Shown here: positions 1-10,130 of the stretch, in pieces | Position numbering within the stretch: the stretch's first letter is position 1 | Layout: every line of letters starts with the position of its first letter | DNA from: Symbiodinium sp. CCMP2592 | Taxonomy: Eukaryota > Sar > Dinophyceae > Suessiales > Symbiodiniaceae | Assembly: GCA_905221615.1 (NCBI GenBank) | Contig: CAJNDT010002813.1 | Span: 693,501-757,500 of the forward strand | DNA: 64,000 nt | Direction: 5' to 3' | Program-made: the position numbers and the translations under genes | Notes under the pieces: generated by a model | The model's database searches: none | Told to the model about the DNA's origin: nothing | What the model saw: only the letters and a program-made list of their open reading frames with translations

Positions 1-620
1 GTGCAGCGGTTTAGGGGTTTTTTGGACTCTAAGGGTCTAGGGTTTAGGGTACTTTGAAGGGTTTAGGTTTACCCTAAGGCTCAAAATAGCCCAAAAGCCT
101 TATATAGTATGGTCTTCGGGCCCAAAAGCCTTAAAATATGAGTCCTTAGAGCCTAAGGGTTAGGGCTTTGGGATTTCAGGGCCAGTTTGGGGGTTCAGGG
201 TTTCATGTTGGCGCTACGGGGGGCGGGTGGGATTCTGTTTCCTGTTCCGGTTAGTTTTGGGGGGTTTGGGGTTTGATGTTCGGGCCATTAGGCGGGTTGG
301 GTCGTGCTTCCTTCTCAGATCTGCTGAACCCTAAACCCTCCACCATACATTCAGAGTTCGTCAAGCCTAAACAAAAAGTCCTTAAAACCAGGACCAAACA
401 TCCTGAAATCGTGAACCTTAAACCCTTGAACACTGAGCCCTGTCTTAGTAGCCCTTATAGAACCAGTTGAAGGAGCCCTAAGAAACCCTAAATCCTGATA
501 CAGGAACCGTAAACCCTCAACCGTAAACCCTATACCCTAAGCCTAAATCCTAAACCCTCAAACCCTATAGATTCCTTGTAGACCCCCGAAAAGAAACCCC
601 TATAGATTCCTTTAAAGGAA
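1..620. repeat. Telomere-like heptamer block, degenerate
   Basis: Degenerate TTTAGGG repeats run from 1 to about 290 and switch to CCCTAAA orientation from about 330 to 600. Open frames here are just repeat translations (NPKP-type peptides). The orientation switch gives a loose inverted arrangement. No gene is supported. Confidence 0.8.
72..160. mobile_element. MITE-like hairpin, family L copy 1
   Basis: About 89 bp with inverted ends CCCTAAGGCTC / GAGCCTAAGGG and the internal arms AGCCCAAAAGCCTTA and CCCAAAAGCCTTAAAAT. TA lies on both sides (70-71 and 161-162). A near-identical copy is at 42962-43046, about 43 kb away, which shows that it is a mobile or amplified unit and not a chance palindrome. 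Confidence 0.65.
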
Positions 621-800
621 CTCCTCCCCTCCTGCAGGAGTCGGTGCTTGGACGGCAGGCTCCGGAGACATCCGAAGCGATGGCTTTCGACTGCCTTCCC
701 ACAGAATCCGATATCCCTTTAGGATGTACTACCTAGGGCTCCTTCCAAGGGATCCTTCAGGGTTCTTTTAAGTGATCTATGGGGTTACGGGTTTAAGATA

Positions 801-1036
801 CTCAGAGACTCCAATCTCCGATAGTTAAGGAATGTACCTTGGATCAGGTCTGGGAGCCTCCTTGAAGGTTCATGGGACTTAGTAATCGGGGTTATAAATA
901 AGGTAACCATACTTATAATTACTTATAACGCCACTTAAGGTACTTATAACCTTACTTACTAAGTCCCATGATCCTCCAAGTATTACTGTATAGTTCAAGG
1001 GTATATTCCTGAATTCAGGGATATTGGAGTCTCTGG
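801..1036. mobile_element. MITE-like hairpin, family D copy 1, split by a C element
   Basis: The left end CTCAGAGACTCCAAT (from 801, after TA) and right end ATTGGAGTCTCTGG (to 1036) are the family D termini also seen intact at 46735-46840 and 55521-55629. The family is normally about 105-110 bp; this copy is 236 bp because a family C element occupies 861-980. The right half keeps the family D motif around GGTATATTCCT. Confidence 0.7.
861..980. mobile_element. MITE-like hairpin, family C copy 1, nested in D
   Basis: This 120-bp hairpin has ends CTTGAAGGTTCATGGGACTT and AAGTCCCATGATCCTCCAAG. Two other copies (13883-14002, 21739-21858) are also exactly 120 bp. Inner arms read GGTTATAA...TTATAACC. 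TA follows on the right (981-982); the left side reads TC, probably mutated. It interrupts the family D element at 801-1036, so it is younger than that element. Confidence 0.75.
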
Positions 1037-1039
1037 CAG

Positions 1040-3000
1040 GGTTCTTACTTTGCCAGTATCCTACCTACAGTCACCATGGCAGTTCCTGTTTCAGGTTACC
1101 TTGTAGCATCTTATACATCTATATATGCACATGTATAGAACTCCTGGTCGAGCCACCATGGAGACTATAGGTTGGGGAGATAAAGGTTAACCTTTGGGGT
1201 TGAACGGAAGTATAGTACGTTCTGCTCTGGGCCCTTAGGGGCTTTTGAGCTTAGGGGGTTCAGGGTAGTGGTTGAGGGTTCCGGGTTTACGGGTTTTCGG
1301 TTTAATTTATTTAAGGAAGCGTAAGTTTTGTCCGTGTAGGGCAGTTACATTACGTTGTTCAGAGTTCGGTGCCAAGTTTGAGTGTGCCAGGGTAGTGCGG
1401 GGCTTGATTTGACCACAGGGTGCTTGCAAACGGAAGACGGAAAGCGATTGCATCTAAAAGCACCCCAAACCCATCCAAACCCTGCAATTGTATCAATAAT
1501 TGTATCAACCAAGAACCTTGCATGCTGACCCTTAACCCAAGAAGCCTCCCAGAGCTACTTCAGGATGGGGATCTCGGGTTGCTCCCTTGAGGGCTACTAG
1601 TGGGGTTGCTACTTTATGAGCTACTGCTATGAGTACAATAAGGACTACGATTAGGGTCACTATAACCGTTATCATCGGCAACAGCATTATCAGCATCATC
1701 TTCATAAATCACCATCACCATCATCAGCAGCATGCACAACACCGAAAAAACATCGATGCTTTCATCATCATCATCATCATCATCATCACAAACCATGGTC
1801 AGCATGACCGTGTGAACCGACCAGCATACTCACGCTCTCTTAGCTATGCAGACTGTTGTCAAACACAACCGCAAGTCACATCATCCAGCTGTTACCCTGG
1901 CACCTTGGGGGCGGAATCGTGCTTGAGTGAAAACCATGCCTTATCTGAAGGACGCTTTGGTTGTGACATTAACAGCAACACGCACTGTTGAAGGCGCCAA
2001 AAGCGTTATGCAAGAAACCCGGCCTCAAGCTTCACCCCACAAGCCAAATCGTAAAGGACAGGTGACACAGGCTCACTCTTTCCTAGACTGCGCCCTATGC
2101 CCTAAACCTTAAACCCTTGTGTGTATGGTTAGGGAGTGGCACAATCCCACGACCAAGCGAAGAGAAGAAAACCAGGGTAAAAGGACGGATAGCTTATGAA
2201 AATGAAACCCCATGGCACATGTGGGTCCTCGTATATAAACCCTGTACAGACACACTGCAATACAGTGGTTATCCAGCCCTGCAAAACCCTCGCGGACCCG
2301 TGAAGCGCTTGCAACAACCTCATAAATTATATCCACACCCAATATATTCTGCCAAAACCCCCAAAAGGAGACCCTTCCACAGGACCCTACACCTCGAGAA
2401 TTTGGGCCTGTGCCGACGCTTCGTCTCGCCATGGGGACAGGGGCCTTGGCAATGGCTTCGAACTTAGTACTGGTTTCGCTGTTTATTTTGGGGTTTTGGC
2501 GTGTAGGGCTTTGTGAGTCAGGGTTCGGGCTATTACGACCTATTACTATTCCGCTGGCGCCCCAAAGCCTATCAGTGTTTAGTGAGAAAGGTTTCAATGT
2601 TCTCCTTCTGCTGCTAGTACCCCCACCACCGTCACTGCCACCATCGCCACAACTACTCGGGCCTTGCCTGAACCTGGAGCAAGCTCTGAAAGGTTCAAGG
2701 TGTAGGGCTTTGGGGTTCACAGTTTGGTTTAAAGAAAACGGAAACCATTCAATCCACTGTGCGCGTGTAATCCTGACAGAACTCCTTCTTTCAACACCCA
2801 TACCCTAAAGCTCGGCACCCTAAAACACCAAAAGTCCTGTCACAACTTTCAACCGTCTAAAAAATCCGTGGAGGATTCCGAACTGACGAGGATTCCGAAA
2901 TCCAAATCCGTGAACACAGAACACCCGCAACTTCTCTGGCTGCCCAAGTGTCCGCAGGCGCTGCGCCAGAGCGGCTCCTACCCAACGGTTCGAGGTTTAG
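1040..3000. other. Gene-free stretch
   Basis: Mixed unique and degenerate telomere-like DNA. A CAT/ATC microsatellite is present around 1690-1790 (a run of CAT at 1762-1789) and makes His/Ile or Asp-rich frames on the two strands. Frames on both strands at 2109-2808 overlap one another, have no recognisable domain and contain heptamer-derived residues. I see no supported gene. Confidence 0.5.
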
Positions 3001-3169
3001 GGCTTAGGGTGGCGGGTTTGGGGGCTACGGTTTTGGGTTTGGGGGTTAGAATTTCCGTGGCGGAACCGGGAACTTCGGACTCAAAGGTCGTCTTGTCAAA
3101 AAAGTCGAAGTAAGTTGAATAGCAAGGAAACCAAGAATGACAGCAGCGTTGCCTATCTATCCAAGTGTC

Positions 3170-3425
3170 TATCTTTCTGCTTGTGTATCTACCTATAGAT
3201 CTATCTGCCTGTTTATCATCTGTCCATCTACCAACCAACCAACCAATCATTCGTTCCTCAACCGGTCCATCAAGCAATCGGGTCAGATCAAAATCAAATT
3301 AAAATTCAAAATCCTATCGTCCAATCAAGCAACCAATCATTCAATCAAGCAACCAATCAATCAAGCAATCAACCAAACAATCAAGCAATCAGTCAGTCAA
3401 TAAATCAAGCAAGCAAGCAAGCAGC
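3170..3425. repeat. Simple repeats: CTAT tracts and CAATCAAGC-type tetramers
   Basis: Runs of (CTAT/CTGT) at about 3150-3230 are followed by degenerate CAAC/CAAT/CAAG tetramers to 3425, ending in a short (AAGC)n. The Gln/Asn/Ser-rich frame over this region is a by-product of the repeat. Confidence 0.8.
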
Positions 3426-3869
3426 TTGCTGTTTGACTATGGGCCTATCTATCTTTGCATCATGCTATACATGCATGCAGGTGCATATGTGATATTTGTA
3501 CACATGCATATACACATGTACTTATATTACATATGTATACATACATTTATAGATATTCTACCTCCTAAACCCTACCTCCAAGCCTCCTGCGACTTTACTC
3601 GAACACAAGTCTTGTAATTATCCCACAACCGTTGAAACCTAGATAAAGCACTAGGTATTGTATGAGGACCTCTGTATACTACAACTATAGCATAAAACTG
3701 CTAAGCCGAAAAACCTGGAATACCTCTGCGTTGCTGAGCGCCAAGGCACCGGGATGGGGTGCAAGGTTAAGGATTTAGGGTTTGCAGAAACAGATGCTCA
3801 TGATGTTAATTACACCGGGGGATGCAAGCCAGCGCTTTTCCTTCTATGCCACGCACGTCCTGCTGAGTT

Positions 3870-5345
3870 AAACTTCTGGCGCTTCCTCTGCGTGTGGCAA
3901 CGGCTTCTGAACACTATTCACTACGCAACGTGATATTGACCTAGGCCGGCAGGTCAGCACAACACGCTCTGCACAAGCCTGAGCACGTGCTATGCTTCTA
4001 GCCCTTGCGTGCAAGGTGCCTTGCGTACACATTGTCATTCCCCAGCATTTTTCAGGATCATGCCACAATTGTCTACCAGCCATGCACTTGAACACGAAAC
4101 TACATTCATGCTCACGCAAGCCTAGCGTGAGCGATCTTCCTTCTTTCTGTCTGAACGACGCATTCATCAGCAGCTGCAACATCGTTGTTGGAGTCCTCGA
4201 TCACACATGGTCCGAAGTCTGCTATGTCGGTATTCTGTCCGCACGTGTAGATAGTAGTCTGTCGAAGAGGCGGATGTTCTGGTTCTGCAAGTAGAGCTCG
4301 CGAAACAAGAAGAACTTGTACTGCTTTGGGCGGTAGGCACGCTCCGGGAGCGAGCCCCAGTCTCTCCCAAACCTGGCGGTCTTTTTGCAGACTTTCTTGT
4401 AGTTTCGCGTACTCGCCCAACCGGCAGCGGCTATCCCGAGGGCACCGCGGGAGGAATGGTGCTGGCTTCCGGAGAAAACAGAGCACCAGGCAGATGTCGC
4501 GCACGCGTCACTGGTGTCGTTGTTGGACGGATACGCTGCTGCACGTCCCTCGCGCAGTGCTCGATGTACTCCTTGAGTATCCCTGGGCCCCATCTCGGAC
4601 ATTATCATGAAGGACATAAGTATCATGTTAACGCGGGCAATGGGGTCCCCGAAATCGCTGCCCTTGATCTTGATCTGGCCGACGTTGTTCCATAGGACAC
4701 GATACCTTGGCAGACACGAAGGAATTGCACAGTCTTCTTGACAGCCCAGGGGCCAGGTCGGCACACTGGAATGTAAGCATGACCGGAACAAGGCCTCAAC
4801 GCACGGTTAATGGCGCTCTTCTCCGAAAAGTGGAAAATTCGACAACGTTCATGGACCTGTCCTGGCGGCTGTCCAGTATCAATCCCATCGTAGTTCGTTT
4901 GGGAAGGGCTTGAGAGACTTCTAACGTAAGTGGAATTTGATCGGATTCAGAGAGCTGCATTTGCTCGCCAATGCGTGCGAAGCCACCGAACTCGGGGACA
5001 TTGGCGTGCACGTCGAACAGAAGTGTGGTGACCGTGGCCCCGTCTGGACGGCGGCATGTCTCCCGAAGAAACTGATTTAACGTGACGCGGTCTCATTGTC
5101 CTCGCCCACCTCGTCCTTCTGGTCTTCAATCGCGAAGACGACGCGCCTTGTAGTTCCGCTGCACCTTAGCCTTTTTCAGCATGTCCAGCATATTCCAGCA
5201 TCTTTATTGCTCGAGGTCAAAAACCATTCGCCTTCCATTCCTGTGCTAAGACCGAGTTGATCTGGATGTTGTACACCATGACCTGCCGCGCATTGAGGCT
5301 TGTTCTGGACGGGTGGATTTCAAAGGAACTGTTCTCTATGCCAAT
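3870..5345 (-). pseudogene. Broken coding remnant, function unknown
   Basis: Minus-strand stretches read like real protein but sit in shifting frames separated by stops. From upstream to downstream: about 5345-5215 (contains ARQVMVYNIQINSVLAQEWK), a following frame with NMLDMLKKAKVQRNYKARR after a T-run shift near 5218-5222 and a TAA, then 5045-4800 (VPEFGGFARIGEQMQLSESD), then 4690-4560 (VGQIKIKGSDFGDPIARVNM, followed by ILMSFMIMSEMGPRD), then about 4430-4230 (RPKQYKFFLFRELYLQNQN). Mixed hydrophobic/charged composition and absence of heptamer-derived NPKP peptides set it apart from neighbours. I do not recognise the family. Either it is a decayed gene, or a gene with several short introns; the stop within the QRNY segment and the T-run shift favour decay. 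Confidence 0.45.
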
Positions 5346-5425
5346 TTTTCAATCCAGATCTCAATGCGCCAGGCTGTGGAACCGAGATCCAAGATTCAAG
5401 AGTCCTGGGCATCTTATCCATGTTT

Positions 5426-5544
5426 GTGTGTGTGTGTGTGCATGGGTACTGACGTGCGGTAGCATACATGTATACGGACAGGCTTCGAGGTAGGTTTTCC
5501 TGTCAGGGAAAACCATATGCATGTACATATATATATATACACAT

Positions 5545-5588
<44 letters not shown>

Positions 5589-5600
5589 TACATATATACA
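5426..5600. repeat. (TG)n and (AT)n microsatellites
   Basis: A TGTG tract lies at 5426-5440 and an AT/ATAC tract at about 5525-5600. The Tyr/Ile-rich frames on both strands are translations of these tracts. Confidence 0.9.
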
Positions 5601-5739
5601 CACATACATACTTGTATGTATATGAAACTGTGCATAGTACAGATATATGCATGTGAACATACACACACGTTCTTCCCTTGTCAATCTCATCATCGTGGAC
5701 TGTTTCATGTATAAATAACGTAAGTTGCACTTGTCAATC

Positions 5740-6350
5740 GGCGGTCTCGGGTTGAGGTTTACGGGTTTAGGGTTCAGAGTACAGGGTTTGGGGTTCTTGG
5801 TGGAAAGTACAGGGGATTGATTTGTTGCAAGAAGCATGCTTCAAGGGCTTCTGTAAGGGTTCTTTTGGGTTATATACTGCAAGGGCTGGTATACAGCTTT
5901 AGGTTAGGGGGGCTGAATATGCCTTGATAGTTAGGGTTTAAGGGTTTAAGGGTTTAGGGGATGGGTAGTTCACTAAACTGGACTCCCTTTTTAGTCCCCA
6001 AAGTCGTACGGCACCCTTGTAAACGGACCCCAAAAAGGACCCTCATTTAGAGAACTACCCCAGTAGCTCTCGTTGGAGAGCTTAAGTAAGGTCCTGGGGT
6101 TCCAGTGCACTTTCCTGTGAAAGGGTTGCTGTAAGTGCTCCTACAACGATTTGGGGTAGTCTAGTGCATATTTGGGACTTTAGATCGGGTTCATGCAGCT
6201 GTACACACACCCAAACCCGCGAACCGGTTCCCTGTAGCTGAGTTGAAGCTTGTACTTACAAGCATCAATCGAGCCTGAATCTTGAAGTCCTATCCGTCCT
6301 ATCCCGCGACCCGAGATAAAGGCCCACGAGTCAGCGCATGTAGCTTTTGT
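5740..6350. other. Gene-free telomere-like stretch
   Basis: Degenerate TTTAGGG repeats with short palindromes (for example the GGACTCCCTTTTTAG... arm pair at about 5980-6055). No coding signal. Confidence 0.5.
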
Positions 6351-6357
6351 TAACATA

Positions 6358-6467
6358 CCCAGAGGGTCCAAGTACCCGAATAGCAGGGTTTTAGGTCCCA
6401 AAACCAATCCTCTGAATGGTTTTTGGACCTGGAAACCCTACTATTTGGGTACTTGGACCCTTAGGGA
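6358..6467. mobile_element. MITE-like hairpin, family V copy 1
   Basis: About 110 bp. Arms are GGGTCCAAGTACCCGAATAG and CTATTTGGGTACTTGGACCC, with a second inner pair GTCCCAAAACC / GGTTTTTGGAC. TA abuts both sides (6356-6357, 6468-6469). The second copy is at 22461-22565. Confidence 0.7.
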
Positions 6468-6568
6468 TAAACACTGCATGACGTCAGCCCCCGCAAGGCG
6501 CACAGTAGGGATCTTGTGCGCTTCCCCACAGCGTCGATTGATTCAGACCTCGCCTTTGCGGAAACAAA

Positions 6569-6673
6569 TGGGAGTTTCCGAAAAGGGGGGGGGACCTTAA
6601 TATAGTACCCTATATGGTAGGATCCTTGTTATAAGGACCCTGAACAAGGTACCCCTAATTTTCGGAACCCCCC
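6569..6673. mobile_element. MITE-like hairpin, family G copy 1
   Basis: The ends TGGGAGTTTCCGAAAA and TTTTCGGAACCCCCCA are inverted repeats; the right one has decayed. The interior has the ACCTTAATATAG...GTACCCCTAA arms shared with 42537-42646 and 44996-45088. Confidence 0.65.
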
Positions 6674-6879
6674 AAATCTCAGAATTTGTGTTTCGGCTTC
6701 AGGCTGACAGGTTCAGGCCTGCAAGACACGGATCCTAAGTATCTATGCTGCGGATATGTACACACACAAGAACAACGGTTCCTAACAATATGGAAACCCC
6801 TACAACCTGAAATGCGAACCCCTATGAACAAACCACCGAGCACGTTACAACCCCATAACCCCCACAGAGAGTCCTAGCC

Positions 6880-7490
6880 CCTAAACCCGCTACAGCTGCC
6901 TAAACCCTAGAACCCCCAAACCCTAAACCTCGACAGCGCCTCGCCGGCGAAACGGCAGCCGCCTCCGGATGCAGCTCCGCCTGCACTTCCGAGGAAGTTG
7001 TGCTTTTAGGGTTTGGGTTTGGTTTTGGGGGCTTTAGGGATTGCATTTTCGAGCCTTATTGGCATTGGGTGGCGGAGTGTTTGACTTTGGTCTTTTAGGT
7101 TTGTGCGTTCAGGGGATCGGGTGTGAAGCGCTACAAACCTACTGCAGCTCAGGTTACCACTACCACTACCTCCGCCAGTGCCACTGTGACGACGATTACG
7201 ACTACTGCTACGAGCCACCACTGCTAGCACTCCTGCCAATACCGCGCTTCTAGTCCTTGTTGCTGCTATGATGAGTCTACTACGGCTGCTTCCAAGCGCC
7301 TTTACCCGCTGCCACTGCCCGCGATGTACGAAGGAAGGCTTGTATGAGTAACGATACAAACGTGCACACACACACGCACACACACACTCTCTAAACCCTG
7401 AGCCCCCAAACCCTAAATCCGTAAATCCGCAACCCAAAATCCGAAGCCCGAAACCCTAAAGCCCTAAACCCCTGAACCCTAAGAAGCCGC
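6880..7490. other. Gene-free stretch with heptamer blocks
   Basis: CCCTAAA-type repeats at 6875-6935 and 7385-7485, TTTAGGG-type at 7005-7040. A (CA)n tract sits at 7362-7388. No coding frame is convincing. Confidence 0.5.
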
Positions 7491-7500
7491 CATCTAGGTC

Positions 7501-7562
7501 TCTCGGTTTAGGGTTTAGGGTTTAGGGTTTAGGGTTTAGGGTTTAGGGCTTAGGGTTTAGGG
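7501..7562. repeat. Near-perfect (TTTAGGG)8 interstitial telomere tract
   Basis: About eight consecutive TTTAGGG units with one C substitution. This is among the cleanest telomere-type tracts in the window and identifies the heptamer from which the widespread degenerate copies derive. Confidence 0.9.
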
Positions 7563-7847
7563 CATGTTTTCCATCAGCTGCACCGGCTTGTCTCTCCCAG
7601 GCGCGTCTCACCTGACATGTTTTCAGACTCGGTGCCTCAGAACCTCTAAGCCCTGAAGCTCAAACGCCAAACCCCTAAACCCTAAACCCGAAACTCCCAA
7701 AAAGCACCGAAGCTTGTTGGGAGCTCAGAGCCTTTATGGTTAAGGATCTGCGCTTGTATAAGGCTTTTGCTCAAAGTCCTTGTGAGAGGCTTAAGGGTGA
7801 AGGGTTTAGGGTGGTTTAGGCCACAGGGTTTAGTGGCTTAGGGATTA

Positions 7848-7937
7848 CCTGTATCACCAAACCCTACAAAATAGTAGGTCATGACCCCTTAATTAGAGGG
7901 TAGAACCCTTAAAACGGTAGGGTTTCGGATCCCCAGG
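7848..7937. mobile_element. MITE-like hairpin, family B copy 1
   Basis: A 90-bp element with ends CCTGTATCACC and GGATCCCCAGG, flanked by TA at 7846-7847 and 7938-7939. The diagnostic interior is ACAAAATAGTAGGTCATGAC then AAACGGTAGGG. Copies at 43094-43183, 45248-45337 and 55930-56019 are also exactly 90 bp with TA flanks. Confidence 0.8.
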
Positions 7938-8173
7938 TAAACCCTTAACCCTAAACCCCGAAACCCTATGGATCCCTTATAGGAGCCCTTTAAGGAAACC
8001 CTTATAGACCCCACTTTAAAGGGTTCAGGGTGGTTTATAAGGGTTTAGGGCGGTTTAGGCTTTATCCTTTCATCACAGCATTGCTCTGAGTCTGAGGCCT
8101 CGGGTTTCGGGCGCCTGAAACCTGATACCGAAAGTGCTATGCCTATAGATCCCAAACCTCTTAAACCCTACTT

Positions 8174-8482
8174 GGAGGTTCATGGGATTTAGTAAGTACA
8201 GTTATAAGTACCCTAGTTGGGATCATAAGTACATATATATATATATGTAAGTGTAGTTGCCTGAATTATCACCCTAGTTACTCCAAATCCCCTTTAGAAG
8301 CTCCTCGGAGCTCGAACCCCGCGAGGCGGGCTTGGCTGTTTCGCAAACTGTTCTATCTTGTGATCGTGCAGCAGCTCGGGACAAAAAAAAGGAATCAGTG
8401 CCTTGTCTGGGGTTCTAGTTGAGGAAGTGAGTGCAGTTACGTTGCTAATGACCCTAGCTACTAAGTCCCATGACCCTTCCTG
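8174..8482. mobile_element. Probable family C element, interrupted
   Basis: The left terminus CTTGGAGGTTCATGGGATTT is at 8174. The expected right terminus, ACTAAGTCCCATGACCCTTCC, appears only at about 8460-8481. About 180 bp of unrelated DNA (roughly 8285-8440) and a TA microsatellite (8227-8245) separate the two. The right end abuts the family B copy beginning at 8479. Confidence 0.45.
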
Positions 8483-8710
8483 TGACTCCAAACCCTACAA
8501 AATAGTAGGTTATGACCCCTTAGTTAGAGGGCCGGGCCGAACCCCTAAAACAGTAGGTTTTTGGCCCTATAGGGAACTCCAGAAAGTTGGAATATGGGTT
8601 CATGGTAGGATACCCTATCATTTACCATAAAAAGGTTAGGAGAATCATATTCCAACTTTCTGGCTTTTACCTTAAACCCTAAACCCTAAACCGATTTTTG
8701 GATCCACAGG
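8479..8710. mobile_element. MITE-like hairpin, family B copy 2, carrying an insertion
   Basis: Family B ends CCTGTGACTCC (8479) and GGATCCACAGG (to 8710, then TA). The copy is 232 bp instead of 90 because 130 bp plus a 7-bp duplication are inserted (8565-8694). With the insert and one TTTTTGG removed, the joint reads GTAGGTTTTTGGATCC, as in other family B copies. Confidence 0.75.
8565..8694. mobile_element. Family F hairpin plus telomere-like heptamers, nested in B
   Basis: The insert is flanked by TTTTTGG at 8558-8564 and 8695-8701. It starts CCCTATAGGGAACTCC, contains the family F hairpin (arms CCAGAAAGTTGGAATATG and its complement ending near 8663) and ends with AAACCCTAAACCC heptamers. 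The heptamers lie inside the duplicated flanks, so they arrived with the hairpin or were copied into the same break. Confidence 0.65.
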
Positions 8711-8869
8711 TAAGTCCCATGAAACTTTCAGCAACCCAGGGTCCGGGAACATGGCGTGGAGCCAAGAAGATTAATACTTAATAATTAGAATAAGGTTCCT
8801 TTAAAGGGTTCCTTTAAAGAGGTCTAAGAAGTTTAATTACTATGAGTGGTGTTATGGAGGTTTAGTGTA

Positions 8870-8963
8870 GGGGCCTTAATAATGTCACTAGGGTTTTGGG
8901 ACCCATTATACTATAACTATAGTAAGGAACCCCCAAAATAGTATTGTTCATTGTTGAGGGCCC
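8870..8963. mobile_element. MITE-like hairpin, family Q copy 1
   Basis: The 94-bp unit has ends GGGGCCTTAATAATG and CATTGTTGAGGGCCC, flanked by TA (8868-8869, 8964-8965). The interior motif GGGTTTTGGG...CCCCCAAAATAGTATTG is shared by the copies near 12.2, 43.3, 47.8, 59.4 and 59.6 kb. Confidence 0.7.
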
Positions 8964-9095
8964 TAGATTAAGAGTTGGGGACGGGCTTGGGGTTTTTCGT
9001 TGGGTATTGCAAGGTTCCCTCTCAAGGGCACTATATGTTGGGTACTGCCACCCCCCCCCCCGTGTAAGTGTCTATATTTTTAGGGGTCATACTAA

Positions 9096-9145
9096 ATGCT
9101 CTCTCTCTCTCTCTCTATATATATATAGATATATAGATATATACA
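9096..9145. repeat. (CT)n and (AT)n microsatellites
   Basis: A CTCTCT run is followed by TATATATAGATATATAG. Low complexity only. Confidence 0.85.
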
Positions 9146-9260
9146 ACTCGATTTCTTAGTCATAAATACTATCCAACTGCTACAGAGTGGGGGGGGCGGT
9201 ACCGAATCTACAGGGCTTTGAAGAACTCTGAAGAAACCCGGGGTTGATCCAAGTACACCA

Positions 9261-9392
9261 TAGGGATCCTTAGGGGTGTAGGGGGGAGGGGTGTAGGGGA
9301 CTATATTTCCTTAAATAGGCCTTATTAGTCCTTATTATGGGCCTTAAGGCCCCCTACCCCCCCTCCCCCTACACCCCTAAGGATCCCTATGA
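9261..9392. mobile_element. Terminal-inverted-repeat element, family J copy 1
   Basis: Long arms TAGGGATCCTTAGGGGTGTA and TACACCCCTAAGGATCCCTA enclose an interior with a second inverted pair (TTCCTTAAATAGGCC / GGCCTTAAGG). Direct repeats GTACACCA lie at 9253-9260 and 9393-9400, so the target duplication is 8 bp and not TA. A near-identical copy is at 15474-15598. Confidence 0.75.
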
Positions 9393-9702
9393 GTACACCA
9401 AGTTCAAACTGAATGCGCCAGCATACTCTAGGGATTTGGAACATGACTAGCTGCTTCGTAGTATATGCTGTGGGCTATTTGTTCAAACTAGATCAATATA
9501 GGTCCCAAAATAGAATTTCGCCTATGGTAGCTCAATCCCCTATCCCCCTAAACTCTTCAAAACCCATTCCAAAAGCACGTCATGCTTTTGAGGTCTGCCC
9601 ATCCGATCGAAACAACCGCAGCCGCCATAAGTACGATACCCACAGGCTCCAATATCTCTTAATTAAGGAAACCTTCAGGTTCCTTTTAAGGGAGGATCTA
9701 TA

Positions 9703-9811
9703 GTGAACCTCGGAAAGTTGGAACATGGATTTAGGATGATTCATGCTGGGATTCCCTATACTTTACTTTAAGGGCATGAGGCTAATGATGTTCCAACTTT
9801 CTGGCTTCTAC
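9703..9811. mobile_element. MITE-like hairpin, family F copy 2
   Basis: The arms GGAAAGTTGGAACATGGATT and TGATGTTCCAACTTTCTGG are inverted repeats. This copy has diverged more than the copies at 24.9 and 60.7 kb. Confidence 0.65.
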
Positions 9812-9829
9812 TGTATAGGGTTCAAGGTA

Positions 9830-9945
9830 CCCCGAGACCCCAATATCCTTTAGTTGATACCTGAAATTAGAGCAGGCTGAGCAGGGTCCCTAATATGATT
9901 AAGTGATAGTATGCTCCCTAATTAAGGGAGAATGGAGTCTCCGGG
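9830..9945. mobile_element. MITE-like hairpin, family D copy 2, diverged
   Basis: Ends are CCCCGAGACCCCAATATCC and GAGAATGGAGTCTCCGGG, with the D interior still recognisable (CCCTAATATGATTAAG). TA precedes it at 9828-9829. Confidence 0.55.
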
Positions 9946-10024
9946 TGCATGGGGCTGACTAATTTGAAGAAGGTCTGGGCTGTGTCGAAATCTGCCTATA
10001 TGGGGACTTCAACAATGGTAGCCC

Positions 10025-10130
10025 TTAGAAGCTGCCCCCACCCTGTAATAGTGACCATAAGGATTATATTAATATTATATTCCTATTATATCCTATTATA
10101 CCACTATTACAGGGTGGGGGCAGCTTCTAA
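10025..10130. mobile_element. Terminal-inverted-repeat element, family R, with 8-bp flanking repeats
   Basis: Nearly perfect arms start TTAGAAGCTGCCCCCACCCT and extend through TGTAATAGTG; the complement ends at 10130. The A/T-rich centre is 40-50 bp. Flanks GGTAGCCC (10017-10024) and GATAGCCC (10131-10138) match at 7 of 8 positions, as an aged 8-bp target duplication would. An 8-bp duplication is characteristic of hAT elements; the assignment is inference from a single copy. Confidence 0.65.

Noticed and set aside
79..170. Resemblance of GGCTCAAAATAGCC to the dinoflagellate spliced leader
   Set aside because: The similarity is limited to GGCTCAA; the sequence is the arm of a family L hairpin with a second copy at 43 kb.
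2109..2808. 230-codon minus-strand and 132-codon plus-strand overlapping frames
   Set aside because: Overlapping frames on both strands, no recognised motif, and heptamer-like ends; judged chance.
7501..7562. A true chromosome end
   Set aside because: Only about eight units, with unique and heptamer-poor DNA on both sides; it is an interstitial tract.
8290..8400. Possible tRNA T-arm (GGTTCGAGCTC on the minus strand near 8305-8320)
   Set aside because: No acceptor, D-arm or anticodon stem of the right spacing could be drawn around it.
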